DNA from: Halostreptopolyspora alba
Lineage (GTDB): Bacteria; Actinomycetota; Actinomycetes; Streptosporangiales; Streptosporangiaceae
NCBI GenBank assembly: GCA_003725585.1
Contig: RJMB01000001.1
Span: forward strand, 310,001 to 374,000
Reading direction: 5' to 3'
DNA length: 64,000 nucleotides
Positions 43,360 through 51,757 of the stretch are shown one piece after another. Position numbers and translations under genes: made by a program. The notes under the pieces were generated by a model. The model was not told the origin of the DNA and made no database searches. It worked only from the letters and a program-made list of their open reading frames with translations. The first letter of the stretch is position 1. Each line of letters begins with the position of its first letter.

Positions 43360-43980
43360 ATGGCATCCGACATCGCCCTCTGGCGGGTCGACCAGGGTTC
43401 TCCCACACGGCTCTGCTCGGCTGGCCTCCCGCTCGAATCCCGGCTGGAGGACCTGATCGAACAGGACCCCGCCGTCCTGGGGGAACAGCTGCTGATCCTC
43501 GGCCGCCAGGTACCGACTGCCCTGGGCAGGCGGGTCGACATGCTCGGCCTGGCCTCTGACGGCACGCTGCATGTCATCGAACTCAAGCGTGACCGGGCAC
43601 CCCGCGACGTTCTCGCCCAGGTGATCGAGTACGGGGCGTGGGCGCGTTTGCGCGCGCACGCCGACATCGTCGCGCTCTACGAGGAGCACCATCCGGGAGG
43701 CGACTTCAGTTCCGCCTTCTACAACGCCTTCGGCAGCCCGCCGCCCGAGGAGCGGCAGCGCTTCACCGATCTGCTGCTGTGGGGCAGCCATGCCAGCGAC
43801 GGCGACCGGGAGGACCGCACACTGGCGGAATACGTGGTGCCGGTGGTGTGGGAGAAGACCCGTGCGCGCGAGGACGCGGTATGGCTGAAGGACATGTTCG
43901 CCAACCAGAACAGCGCGTGCCCGCTGCGGCACGCGCTCACCCAGACCATCCTCCGCGGGGAGTTCGGGGATGGGGAGTGA
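43360..43980 (+). CDS. NucS/DUF91-like PDDEXK nuclease
   Basis: 206 residues. The RRVDMLGLASDGTLHVIELKRDRAPRD segment (about 62-88) holds the Asp, Glu-x-Lys core of the NucS/DUF91 nuclease fold, preceded by LEDLIEQDPAVLGEQLLILGRQ as in the family. The C-terminal part is short and has no extra domain. ATG 43360 is preceded by GGGAGA. It is divergent from gajA and converges on hsdM. Genes of this kind occur as stand-alone nucleases in defence islands; it could restrict DNA left unmodified by the adjacent methylase, which lacks its own restriction subunit here. Confidence 0.75.
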   Translation: MASDIALWRVDQGSPTRLCSAGLPLESRLEDLIEQDPAVLGEQLLILGRQVPTALGRRVDMLGLASDGTLHVIELKRDRAPRDVLAQVIEYGAWARLRAHADIVALYEEHHPGGDFSSAFYNAFGSPPPEERQRFTDLLLWGSHASDGDREDRTLAEYVVPVVWEKTRAREDAVWLKDMFANQNSACPLRHALTQTILRGEFGDGE

Positions 43981-44097
43981 GACGATCGGAGTCCTGTGGG
44001 CCGCGCCGCGGTGGGCGTCGGCGTGCTCGACAGGAAGCAAGGACGAGGACGAACACGCGCGCGGAACCGCGGAGCAAAACGGTGCCCACAGCCGGTG

Positions 44098-46065
44098 CTA
44101 GTCCACTGGATGACGGAATCCGAGCTGGGCAAGCCGGTCGTTCATCCTCGTTGACGCCTCTTCGCTGCGCCGCTGGAGTTCACTGAGCGAGACGGCATAC
44201 CGATCGCCGAGCTTGTGGAAGGTGGCCACAAGCTGTCTCCGCCGGGCCGATAGGACCTTGGTGAGATGGGCGCGCAGGGATTGCTTCAAACCGTCGAGGC
44301 ATCTGTCGGCTTCCGCCGATGCGCTGATGCCACCGAGGCGTTGGAGTGTTTCGACGTTTTCGGCCCACCAGTCGGCGAACGCTCCACATAGCTCGTACTC
44401 GTCCAGTGGTGCATGCGGCCGCAGATGTGCGAGGAACCGCTCCAGCAGTTCGGAGCGCGCGGCGAGGACCCGGCCGCCCTGTGCCTTCTCGTGCAGGTCA
44501 GAACCGACATCGTGCCACATCCGCTGGATCCGAGAGTCGAACTCCGCCGCCGTGGCTTCGCTGCGCTCCCAGATCTCCTCGGCCGTGCGGTTGAGGCCTT
44601 CACTGCGGAAGTCCAGGTAGGTCTCATCGCGGTCGGCGAACAGGGATACCGGGTCCATGCCGAAGGCGTGGAACAACCCGGTGTTAGCCTCCACCTCCGA
44701 ACGCGGTACACCGCCGTACAGCGCAGCCTGCACGTCCAGCAGCCCGCCGGCCTCCCACGGCGGCTGTACGTACCAGCCGATGTTGAGGTTGAAGTCCCGT
44801 TCCGCTATCTCGGCGGGTGGCACCGCGCGCGAGAAGCCGGCCACCTCCACGCCGCGCTCGCAAACACGCGCGATCTTCTCGATGTGCCGCGGCTCCAGCC
44901 GGTTCTGTGTGCGTCCGGTGGTGACCTCCTGCGCGGCGTCGACGAACAGGACCCGCCCCTCGGGAAGGAGGGGGGGACGGTCGCGCCCGCGGAGGACGAT
45001 CAGGCACGCCGGCAGCCCGGTTCCGTAGAAGACGTTGGCGCCGATACCGATCACGGCCTCGATCCGGCCGTCCTCCACCAGCCCGCGCCGAAGATCCCGT
45101 TCGGTGGCGCGGAACAGCGGCCCATGCGGCAACACCACTACCGCCCGCCCTTCGGGACTCACCGACGCCAGAGCGTGCTGGAGCAGCATGAGGTCGGCGT
45201 GTCCCTGGGGGGACCAGCCGTAGCGCATCCGCTGCTCGGAGAGAGCGACGTCCTCCTGCCTGTAGCGCATGGAGAATGGCGGGTTCGTCAGCACCCGGTC
45301 GTAGGTTCGCAGGTGGCCGCCGGGTCGGGTGTGCTGCGGCGCGCTCAGGGTGTCGCCCACCCTGATGTCGGGCTCAGTGCCGTGCAGCAACAGGTTGGTC
45401 GCCGCCAGCGAGAAGGTCGCGTGGTTGAGTTCCTGCCCGGCGATGTCGACCTGTCGTACTCCGTGCCCCATGTCCTGTATCAGTTCCACAGCCTGAGCCA
45501 GGATGCCACCGGATCCGGCGAAAGGGTCGTAAACGGAAACGCGCTCCCGCAGGTCCCCGAGCCGAACGATCAGCTCGTTGACCGAGCGGGGAGTGACGAA
45601 CTCCGCCAGCGTCTTGGCTCCGGCGCGCTCGGTGAGACGCCCGAGAAAGCGGTTGTAGGCGCGGCCGAGGGTGCCGTCGGTCCACACGTCGCTGTCCTCC
45701 GGTGCGAGGTCGTCGATCACCGTGACCAGCTCTCCCAGTCGAACGCCGCGGTAGTCGCGCTGGTAGTCGAGACCGGAGAACAGGCCATTGGTTGAGGCGT
45801 TGCCATCGAGGAGGCGCCGCAGTTCGGCGTTGAGTAACCCTCCCAGCTGCTTTGGGGTGGTCTCGACGATCTGCGGCCACACTCGGGCCTCCCAGAGTTC
45901 CCACCGCTCCCGGAGACAGCCGCGTGCTTTTGACACGTCGGCCCACTTCAGCAGCAGGACACCGGAGACCGCTGCGGCCGCCGTGCCCGCGCTGGATCCG
46001 GTGTCCAGCGCCTCGGCGGCTTTCAACAGCTCATCGCCCATGGCCTTCGAAGTGTGCTGCGGCAT
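44098..46065 (-). CDS. hsdM: Type I restriction-modification methylase (HsdM, N6-adenine)
   Basis: 655 residues. HsdM-type N-terminal helical domain, then the SAM-binding motif YDPFAGSGGILAQAV near residue 180, motif IV TNPPF near 263 and the usual VVLPHGPLF strand. A long C-terminal helical region (about 480-655) replaces or extends the S-contact region. The S subunit lies four bases upstream on the same strand. No HsdR helicase-nuclease is present within 20 kb in this window. Confidence 0.85.
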   Translation of the reverse strand: MPQHTSKAMGDELLKAAEALDTGSSAGTAAAAVSGVLLLKWADVSKARGCLRERWELWEARVWPQIVETTPKQLGGLLNAELRRLLDGNASTNGLFSGLDYQRDYRGVRLGELVTVIDDLAPEDSDVWTDGTLGRAYNRFLGRLTERAGAKTLAEFVTPRSVNELIVRLGDLRERVSVYDPFAGSGGILAQAVELIQDMGHGVRQVDIAGQELNHATFSLAATNLLLHGTEPDIRVGDTLSAPQHTRPGGHLRTYDRVLTNPPFSMRYRQEDVALSEQRMRYGWSPQGHADLMLLQHALASVSPEGRAVVVLPHGPLFRATERDLRRGLVEDGRIEAVIGIGANVFYGTGLPACLIVLRGRDRPPLLPEGRVLFVDAAQEVTTGRTQNRLEPRHIEKIARVCERGVEVAGFSRAVPPAEIAERDFNLNIGWYVQPPWEAGGLLDVQAALYGGVPRSEVEANTGLFHAFGMDPVSLFADRDETYLDFRSEGLNRTAEEIWERSEATAAEFDSRIQRMWHDVGSDLHEKAQGGRVLAARSELLERFLAHLRPHAPLDEYELCGAFADWWAENVETLQRLGGISASAEADRCLDGLKQSLRAHLTKVLSARRRQLVATFHKLGDRYAVSLSELQRRSEEASTRMNDRLAQLGFRHPVD

Positions 46066-46068
46066 CGG

Positions 46069-46713
46069 CTATGCCCTCCCTTCGGCCAGGATCTCGGCCA
46101 CCACCGAGGGTTTGAGGGTTTCCAACCTCGCGGCCATCGCGCGCTGCGCCCTAATCGCCTCGTCCATATCCGCCAGAGTGTCTGTGACGGCTTGCTGGCG
46201 GTCCATCGGTGGGACGTCGATGTGGAACTCACGGAGTGTCGCCGCGTTGATCGATGGCACGGTCCCCGTGAGTTGCGCTCCGAGCAGCTCCTCTTGTGCC
46301 GCCGGTTGGGAAAGGTAGATCGCCAGGAACCTCGGGAGGAGATGGCGCCGGTCGACACGCAGGCGCAGGAACGAGGAGCCGAAGTACCATCTGCCGTTTG
46401 CCACCTCGTCACCGACTACGGCCAGGCGGCCGACCGCACCTTGGCGGACGAGCAGGACGTCGCCCGGCTTGAGACCGAACTTGTCGAGCTTTTTGGCGTC
46501 TTCCTCCGGTACCCGCCGCACGTTCCGCGTATCGATGGTCTGCTCGACGGTGAAGTCGGGCGGAGTGACCACCGGTGGACCGTCGGCGTCCTCCTTCAGT
46601 CGTTTCAGCAACCCACCGGAGGGACCGGCGGAAACGCTGCACACCTCGCTCAGCTTGTGGCGCCCACTGTCGTCGGCCGCCAGGGTTCGGCTCGGGGTGT
46701 CTTCGCTTCGCAC
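46069..46713 (-). CDS. hsdS: Half-size type I specificity subunit (HsdS, one target-recognition domain)
   Basis: About 214 residues with a single target-recognition domain: KLSEVCSVSAGPSGGLLKRL, VVTPPDFT, LKPGDVLLVRQGAVGRLAVVG, SSFLRLRV and a closing coiled-coil PPMDRQQAVTDTLADMDEAIRAQ. Full HsdS proteins have two such units near 400 residues. The start is uncertain: GTG 46713 is taken because a strong terminator (46769-46810) lies just upstream and there is no ATG in between; TTG 46725 is also possible. It may act as a homodimer, or the first half may have been lost. Confidence 0.6.
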   Translation of the reverse strand: MRSEDTPSRTLAADDSGRHKLSEVCSVSAGPSGGLLKRLKEDADGPPVVTPPDFTVEQTIDTRNVRRVPEEDAKKLDKFGLKPGDVLLVRQGAVGRLAVVGDEVANGRWYFGSSFLRLRVDRRHLLPRFLAIYLSQPAAQEELLGAQLTGTVPSINAATLREFHIDVPPMDRQQAVTDTLADMDEAIRAQRAMAARLETLKPSVVAEILAEGRA

Positions 46714-46768
46714 GAGATATTCCAAGTAGTCGGGAGGTGCGGTCGGTTCACTCTTGAGCGGGGAGGGC

Positions 46769-46810
46769 CCTGTGGGTGGGTGCCGCACTCGTGCGGCACC
46801 CACCCACAGG
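46769..46810. terminator. Perfect 20-bp inverted repeat, strong bidirectional terminator
   Basis: Arms at 46769-46788 and 46791-46810 pair without mismatch around a two-base loop. It sits one base beyond the stop codon of the small membrane protein gene (46812) and upstream of hsdS, so it should stop transcription entering hsdS from the right. Confidence 0.7.
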
Positions 46811-46811
46811 C

Positions 46812-47042
46812 TTAGGCCTCGCAGGTGCGGCACCCCAGGACGGTGCGCACGGCCTGCTTCGCGGTCTCCTGTACAGCCTCGCTGAGTAGCGGGACGAGGA
46901 CGAGCGTGACGAGGGCCTGCCACTGTCCGGACAGGATGACGATCAGGAGGAGGATGACGACGGCCGGTGCTGCCCAGGCCGGGGTGGACAGGAACGGACG
47001 CTCCTGTCGCCCCGCGGAACCGGAAGCGGTGGGGTCTGCCAT
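46812..47042 (-). CDS. Small single-span membrane protein with C-terminal CxxC
   Basis: 76 residues: a hydrophilic N-terminus, one membrane helix AAPAVVILLLIVILSGQWQALVTLVLVPLL (about 29-58), then an amphipathic tail ending in CRTC. ATG 47042 has AAGGA nine bases upstream. I do not recognise a family. Its place beside the methylase operon and immediately before a strong terminator suggests an independent, well-expressed transcript. Confidence 0.65.
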   Translation of the reverse strand: MADPTASGSAGRQERPFLSTPAWAAPAVVILLLIVILSGQWQALVTLVLVPLLSEAVQETAKQAVRTVLGCRTCEA

Positions 47043-47206
47043 ACAGTTGTCCTTACCATTGCCGCGTAATACGTGGAGGAGGCTGCGCCGCCCGGCCGAG
47101 GCGACCAAACCGTGCCGGGCGGCGCAGCGGGTTCTGTGTTGTCGGGACCGACCGTACCGCAAAAATGCTTCGCTAAGCGAGTTTCGCAGATTCTTGTGGG
47201 TCTGGG

Positions 47207-47629
47207 ATGCCCTTGGAATCTCGTCGCAACATAGCATCCCCGAAGACCGCATTCGTCCCCTCGGCACATGGCTCCGAGGTTCCCTGCCGCGGGTGTGACC
47301 AGTGTGGAAAGCCGCGGTCGCGCATAGGAGCAGGGGTAGGGCAGGACTGCCGCCGCGTTGACCAAGTAGCGCACCATGTCTTCGGTGCGCTGCGTTCCCG
47401 TAGCTGGCAGGAGCTTCCTACCAGCCCAGCACACCTCCCGGGGGCGGTGGCGCGGGTGTGGCCGCTTTCGGACACGGAACGAGCCGGAGCCCGTGGGAGA
47501 GGCAGGGGTGCTGGCGTAAGGAACGTCGCCGGGTTGGCGAACGCAGCACAGCCGCCGGGCGCGGACGCGCGTCCAGGGCGGGGCCTCGCCGCGCCGGCGG
47601 CGTGCGACAGCGCCCGCGGATGTTCGTGA
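47207..47629 (+). CDS. Doubtful small zinc-knuckle protein
   Basis: A 140-codon frame whose middle reads PCRGCDQCGKPRSRIGAGVGQDCRR, resembling the short Cys-rich DUF6011-like motif of phage and accessory proteins. The rest is Arg/Pro-rich and the ribosome-binding site is poor. It occupies the otherwise empty 700 bp between the small membrane protein and the XRE gene; treat it as tentative. Confidence 0.25.
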   Translation: MPLESRRNIASPKTAFVPSAHGSEVPCRGCDQCGKPRSRIGAGVGQDCRRVDQVAHHVFGALRSRSWQELPTSPAHLPGAVARVWPLSDTERAGARGRGRGAGVRNVAGLANAAQPPGADARPGRGLAAPAACDSARGCS

Positions 47630-47779
47630 CGTAATTTCGCCCCACAGCGGCAGTTTTGGGATTTTCATCGTGATCGTCGACTGTGCCCTGGCAGAGGGCT
47701 GGCGGGGGAACGCCACCCGCCAGGGCACAGCCGTGCCGTGGGAGGCCGCGCGGGCGCCGAGGGCACGTGCGGGCACGCG

Positions 47780-48739
47780 TCACTCGCCCCCCGCGCGGGG
47801 CGGGATCACGGTTCCGGAGGCGGAGGCACTCCCGGCCGCCGCACCGAAGGGGCCCGGGGCGGCCGAGGGCGCGGTTCCCCCGGTGATGGCCTGCCGCGGC
47901 CGCACCCGTTCGGCGGCCTGCTTGAGCAGCGCGAGCGACTCGGCGGTGGGCAGGGCGGCGCCCTGCAGTGTGGCGAACAGGTCGGTGTAGCCCTTGATGT
48001 GGGTGGCGTCGGTGACCAGCGCCCCAGGCCCGCGCGGGTGCGGGGTGTAGGCCAGGGCGTGGCGGGGGGAGAACGACAGCGTCCAGAACGCGCCACGCAG
48101 GCCGGGGTGGTGCGGGGTGCCACTCGGGATCACGTGCACCGTGACATAGGACGCCTGCGCGAGCCGGTGCAGGTGCGCCAGCTGCTCGCGGGTGGTCTCG
48201 GGTGATTCCACGGTGCGGTGCAGCGCGGCCTCGTCGAGCACGAGGCAGTGGTAGGGCGGTCCCGAGCCGGTCGCCATCAGCCGGGGCAGGCGCGGACGGT
48301 CTCGAACGAGACGGTTGGGCTCCAGGGGCCGCTCGGCCCGGTCGAGGGCGCGGGTGTAGGCCTCGGTCTGGAAGTGCTCGGGGATAACCAGCGGGGCGAA
48401 AGCCCGGATCTGGCCCGCCTCCCGGTGCAACTGGTCCACGCGCGAGCCCGTGCGGACGTGGTGGCTGATGTAGACCTGCGCCCAGGCGTCAACGAGAACC
48501 CCCTCGGCGCCGAACTCGCTGTCCAGGAGTTCGACCACCCGGCGGCCGGGGTCGACCTCGCCCGCCTCGACCTGGCGCAGGGTGTACTCCCCGGTGTGGG
48601 TGCGGTCGGCGAGGTCGGTAAGGGAGCGGGAGAGCTTCTCCCGGGCGGTGCGAATGCGGTGGCCGAGACGGGGCCAGTCGGCCTGGTGGTGGGTGGTGGG
48701 GGCGCTCTTGGAGGTTTGTGACAGAGGGGGTCCACTCAT
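47780..48739 (-). CDS. XRE/Scr1-type helix-turn-helix regulator with DUF5753
   Basis: 319 residues. A HTH domain about 22-80 (LGHRIRTAREKLSRSLTDLADRTHTGEYTLRQVEAGEVDP) precedes a DUF5753 ligand domain (about 95-280) with AFAPLVIPEHFQTEAYTRAL and a run LAQASYVTVHVIPSG near 205. Such proteins are abundant in actinobacteria, usually next to a DUF397 partner. ATG 48739 starts 120 bp from the divergent relative at 48860. Confidence 0.8.
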   Translation of the reverse strand: MSGPPLSQTSKSAPTTHHQADWPRLGHRIRTAREKLSRSLTDLADRTHTGEYTLRQVEAGEVDPGRRVVELLDSEFGAEGVLVDAWAQVYISHHVRTGSRVDQLHREAGQIRAFAPLVIPEHFQTEAYTRALDRAERPLEPNRLVRDRPRLPRLMATGSGPPYHCLVLDEAALHRTVESPETTREQLAHLHRLAQASYVTVHVIPSGTPHHPGLRGAFWTLSFSPRHALAYTPHPRGPGALVTDATHIKGYTDLFATLQGAALPTAESLALLKQAAERVRPRQAITGGTAPSAAPGPFGAAAGSASASGTVIPPRAGGE

Positions 48740-48821
48740 GGCGGCTCCTCACGAAGGGACTGATGCCTGCGGCAGCGGCTTGCCTGAGCTTGGGTCTCAA
48801 GCGCTTAGTCACTAGAGTGCA

Positions 48822-48837
48822 ATCATCAATTGATGAT
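48822..48837. promoter_or_regulatory. Perfect 16-bp palindrome in the divergent XRE promoter region
   Basis: ATCATCAATTGATGAT is self-complementary. A further AATTGATG occurs at 48855-48862 over the downstream start. It lies between the two divergent XRE genes and is a good candidate operator for one of them. Confidence 0.55.
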
Positions 48838-48859
48838 ATCAATATGGAGTCTTGAATTG

Positions 48860-49741
48860 ATGGAAAAGTCGAGTTTGGTGACCGATAGTATCTCCGCCAT
48901 GATCGACAGGCAGTCCCCCACGGTTCGGCGCCGTCGCTTGGCGCGTGAACTGCGCCGACTACGGGAAGCTGCGGGGCTCTCGGCTGCTCAGGCAACCAAG
49001 GAACTCGGCTGGGCCGCAGGGCGGATCAATCACCTGGAGAGCGGAAGGCACGGAACGGACCCGAGCGCCCTACGGGACTTGATGCGGCTGTACGGCGTCG
49101 ATGCACCTGACCGGGTCGAAGCGATCCTCGCCCTCGGCCGCCAAGCGCGCCAGCGAGGATGGTGGCATAGCTACACGGACGTACTGGACGGTGATTACCT
49201 CGGCTTCGAAGCCGAAGCGGCAGGAGTCACCACTTACCAGCCGGCCGTGGTCCCAGGCCTACTCCAAACACGTGATTACGCCGCTGCGTCCGCCAAGGCC
49301 AGTGGAGCCGTGACCGAGGCAGACATCGAACGTGTCGTAGCGGCGCGCATGGAACGTCAGGTGCTTCTCAGTAGTGACCTGGAGGTCAACGCCGTCATCG
49401 ACGAAAGCTCCTTGCTGCGCCTCGCTCATCGTCCAGATATAGCGGGGGAGCAGTTGGCTCAACTTGTCTCAATGGCGGAGGAAGCCGCCCGCATCACTAT
49501 CCGCATGCTTCCGCTCAGCGCCGGGCTCCACGCCTCCATGGGATCGGGCTTCGTGATCCTGGACTACACCGATGACCTCGATAAGTCCCTCGTCTACCTC
49601 GAAGGCCGGACAGGTGGAACCTTCCTGGAGAAGGATGAGGAGCTGGATGATTACCGGAAGGTCTACTCATCCCTCGTGCAGTCGTCCTTGAGCCAACTTG
49701 AGACAATCAAGGCGCTCAAGAAGCTGCTGAAAGAGGTCTAG
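48860..49741 (+). CDS. XRE/Scr1-type helix-turn-helix regulator with DUF5753
   Basis: 293 residues. HTH about 19-80 (RRRRLARELRRLREAAGLSAAQATKELGWAAGRINHLESGR), then DUF5753 with the hallmark QPAVVPGLLQTRDYA and the ITIRMLPLSAGLHA strand. ATG 48860 has GGAG ten bases upstream; ATG 48899 is an alternative without one. It is followed after two bases by the DUF397 gene, its usual partner; these pairs act as anti-repressor-like or toxin-antitoxin-like modules in streptomycetes. Confidence 0.85.
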   Translation: MEKSSLVTDSISAMIDRQSPTVRRRRLARELRRLREAAGLSAAQATKELGWAAGRINHLESGRHGTDPSALRDLMRLYGVDAPDRVEAILALGRQARQRGWWHSYTDVLDGDYLGFEAEAAGVTTYQPAVVPGLLQTRDYAAASAKASGAVTEADIERVVAARMERQVLLSSDLEVNAVIDESSLLRLAHRPDIAGEQLAQLVSMAEEAARITIRMLPLSAGLHASMGSGFVILDYTDDLDKSLVYLEGRTGGTFLEKDEELDDYRKVYSSLVQSSLSQLETIKALKKLLKEV

Positions 49742-49743
49742 TC

Positions 49744-49917
49744 GTGGACTTTCGCAAGTCCTCCTACAGTGCTACAGAGAGTCACTGTGTTGAGGTGGCC
49801 GAACAGGATGATGCCGGCGCCATCCGGGACACCAAGCACCGGGACCTCGGCGCCCTCGTCTTCCCCTCCCCGGAGTGGCGCGCCTTCCTCACCGCCGTCA
49901 AGGACGGCGAGGTCTGA
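49744..49917 (+). CDS. DUF397 small partner protein
   Basis: 57 residues with the DUF397 signature: FRKSSYSATESHCVEVAE at the start, IRDTKHRD in the middle and FPSPEWRAFLTAVKDGEV at the end. GTG 49744 follows two bases after the XRE stop, so translation is coupled. Proteins of this type interact with their cognate Scr1-like regulator. Confidence 0.85.
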   Translation: MDFRKSSYSATESHCVEVAEQDDAGAIRDTKHRDLGALVFPSPEWRAFLTAVKDGEV

Positions 49918-50044
49918 CGCAGGGCCTGCCAAGCGCTCCCTTGATGCAGCGGGCGGGTAAGCCAGCGGTGTCCGCGTGGACTGTGTAACGATCAAGGTTC
50001 CGGGCAGGACGGTAGGCCCGAGCAAGCCAGTTTGAGGAGTCCTG

Positions 50045-50314
50045 ATGGAACGCCCTTGGGATGTCAACCCGTCCGCGCGGTTCAAGCGGAGACTCGGCAA
50101 GACCGCGGCCGAACTGGGCGACAGCCGCATCGGTAAGGACTGCCCCGAATTCTGGGAACTCGACGACGGCGATGTCGCCGTTATCGGCCGTGATGCAACC
50201 GCGCTGCTCGCAGACCGCATCCCGGATGACGTCAGTATGGCGCCCGACGAGCGGATCGTCGTCGTTCCCGGTGATCAGTTTCGTTCTACGATTCCGGACG
50301 TGGTTGATGACTAA
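50045..50314 (+). CDS. Small protein of unknown function preceding a DUF6879 gene
   Basis: 89 residues, acidic, starting at ATG 50045 after GAGGAG. The order RFKRRLGKTAAELGDSRIGKDCPEFWELDDGDVAVIGRD suggests a compact alpha/beta fold. It overlaps the DUF6879 gene by 8 bp. Such small partners occur commonly before DUF6879 in actinobacterial accessory loci; the function is unknown. Confidence 0.7.
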   Translation: MERPWDVNPSARFKRRLGKTAAELGDSRIGKDCPEFWELDDGDVAVIGRDATALLADRIPDDVSMAPDERIVVVPGDQFRSTIPDVVDD

Positions 50315-50939
50315 GACGGTGTTCGACCGAATCCGGGCGGCTGAGGGGACCATCCTTGACCGCCCGGCCTATCACGCCGACAGCGACCAGGAAGAGGAGA
50401 AGCTTGACGGCGGCGTGATCTGGAAGCTGGAGCGTGCCCAGTACTTCAACGAACTCGACGATCCCGCGTGGGACGCCTTCGTCGCTGGCGACTGGGCGCG
50501 GGTTATGGAGATCTTCGAGAGCGAGCGCGACGCCGTCCGGGCGGACGTGGGACGCTACGTCCATCAGGGACTGGAGTTCCGGCGGCTGCGGATCGTCGAG
50601 GACCCGCCGACGCCCTACCTTCAGTGGGAGTCCCACAGCCACCGGATCTTCGCGGAGTGCGGGCACGCGATCCGCGCGCTCGACACACCCGAGGTAGCGC
50701 ATCTCGAAGGCGCCAATCCGCTGCCCGAGCTGATGATCTACGGCACGCGCGTGCTCTACCAGGTGCGGTACGACGAGGCGTGGACCCCGATCGGCGCGAA
50801 GCGCGTCGACGATCCCGAACTGGTCGCGGGCGCGGCGGCGGCGATCGCCGAGCTGTGGGAGCGTGGCGAGGCGTTTTCGGACTACTTCGATCGTTGCATC
50901 GCGGCACGGTCGATATCCCGACCCGCAGGCGGGAACTGA
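50307..50939 (+). CDS. DUF6879-family protein
   Basis: 210 residues. The core WKLERAQYFNELDDPAWDAFVAGDWARVMEIFE and the following RRLRIVEDPPTPYLQWESHSHRI match DUF6879, a family found next to XRE/DUF397 regulators. ATG 50307 overlaps the end of the preceding gene. No catalytic motif is evident; roles in regulation or defence are guesses. Confidence 0.75.
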   Translation: MTKTVFDRIRAAEGTILDRPAYHADSDQEEEKLDGGVIWKLERAQYFNELDDPAWDAFVAGDWARVMEIFESERDAVRADVGRYVHQGLEFRRLRIVEDPPTPYLQWESHSHRIFAECGHAIRALDTPEVAHLEGANPLPELMIYGTRVLYQVRYDEAWTPIGAKRVDDPELVAGAAAAIAELWERGEAFSDYFDRCIAARSISRPAGGN

Positions 50940-50953
50940 TTGAATTAGGCGCA

Positions 50954-51757
50954 GTGCGTAGACGAGTTGACGGAGGCGCGATCGGCGCCAGGTATCTGAC
51001 GACGATTCTGATCATTGTCCTTGCGAGCGTGGCGCTGGTGGTCTCGTCCCCGCTTGCGCTAATGCTCTTCGGGGGCGCCCGGTCACAGTGGGAGCGACTC
51101 AGCTTCATCGGGCAGACCTACGGCGCGGCCGCGGCGCTGATCTCGGTGTTCGCACTGGTCGGGATCGTGCTGACGCTCGTTTACCAAGCGCGCGACAGCC
51201 ATCGCGCCACCGAGGAGTCCCGGCGCCAGGCCATGAGCGAACTGCTGCGGATGGCCATGGAGGATCCGGACCTGGACGCGTGCTGGGGGCCGGTGCCCGC
51301 CGATGAGGATCCGAAAGTCCGCAAGCAGCAGCTCTACACGAACATGATTGTGTCGCAGTGGAGCAGCTCTTTCGAGACCGGTGCACTGCCGGAGTCGCGG
51401 CTACGTGCCGTCGCCGCCGAGATGTTCCAAGGGGAAGTGGGCTACGCCTACTGGACGAAGGCGCGCGAAGCGGCGTCCATGACCGAGGGGACGCGTCGGG
51501 AACGGCGCTTCGTACAGATCCTGGACGAGGTGTACCACCAGACGCCCGCGCCCGAGCCGCAGGGCGCGCGGGCTGAGGCTGAGCCTCAGCCCACGGCGCC
51601 CCGCCGGCACCGGAAGGGCTACGCGGCCGCCGGAGCGGCGAGCGCGGCAGCCGGCGCAGTGGGGGCGGGCGTGGCGATCGCCAGACGGCGAAAGGCGCCG
51701 ACGTCTGCGTCAGCACCGCTCCCGAAGCGCGGGCTGACGAGGTGGTTCACCCGCTAA
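50954..51757 (+). CDS. DUF6082-like membrane protein
   Basis: About 267 residues with two N-terminal membrane helices (TTILIIVLASVALVVSSPLALMLF and GAAAALISVFALVGIVLTLVY) and a cytoplasmic domain with ELLRMAMEDPDLDACWG and WSSSFETGALPESRLRAVAAEMFQ, which resembles DUF6082. The tail is Ala/Pro-rich. GTG 50954 is a tentative start. The gene converges with the methylase gene, their stop codons overlapping in four bases. Confidence 0.65.
   Translation: MRRRVDGGAIGARYLTTILIIVLASVALVVSSPLALMLFGGARSQWERLSFIGQTYGAAAALISVFALVGIVLTLVYQARDSHRATEESRRQAMSELLRMAMEDPDLDACWGPVPADEDPKVRKQQLYTNMIVSQWSSSFETGALPESRLRAVAAEMFQGEVGYAYWTKAREAASMTEGTRRERRFVQILDEVYHQTPAPEPQGARAEAEPQPTAPRRHRKGYAAAGAASAAAGAVGAGVAIARRRKAPTSASAPLPKRGLTRWFTR

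Noticed and set aside
46714..46923. Longer HsdS starting at 46923
   Set aside because: It would have to read through the perfect terminator hairpin and overlap the small membrane protein gene in another frame.
50468..50953. N-terminal extension of the DUF6082-like gene
   Set aside because: It overlaps the DUF6879 gene out of frame and is Arg-rich; the membrane helices begin after 50954.
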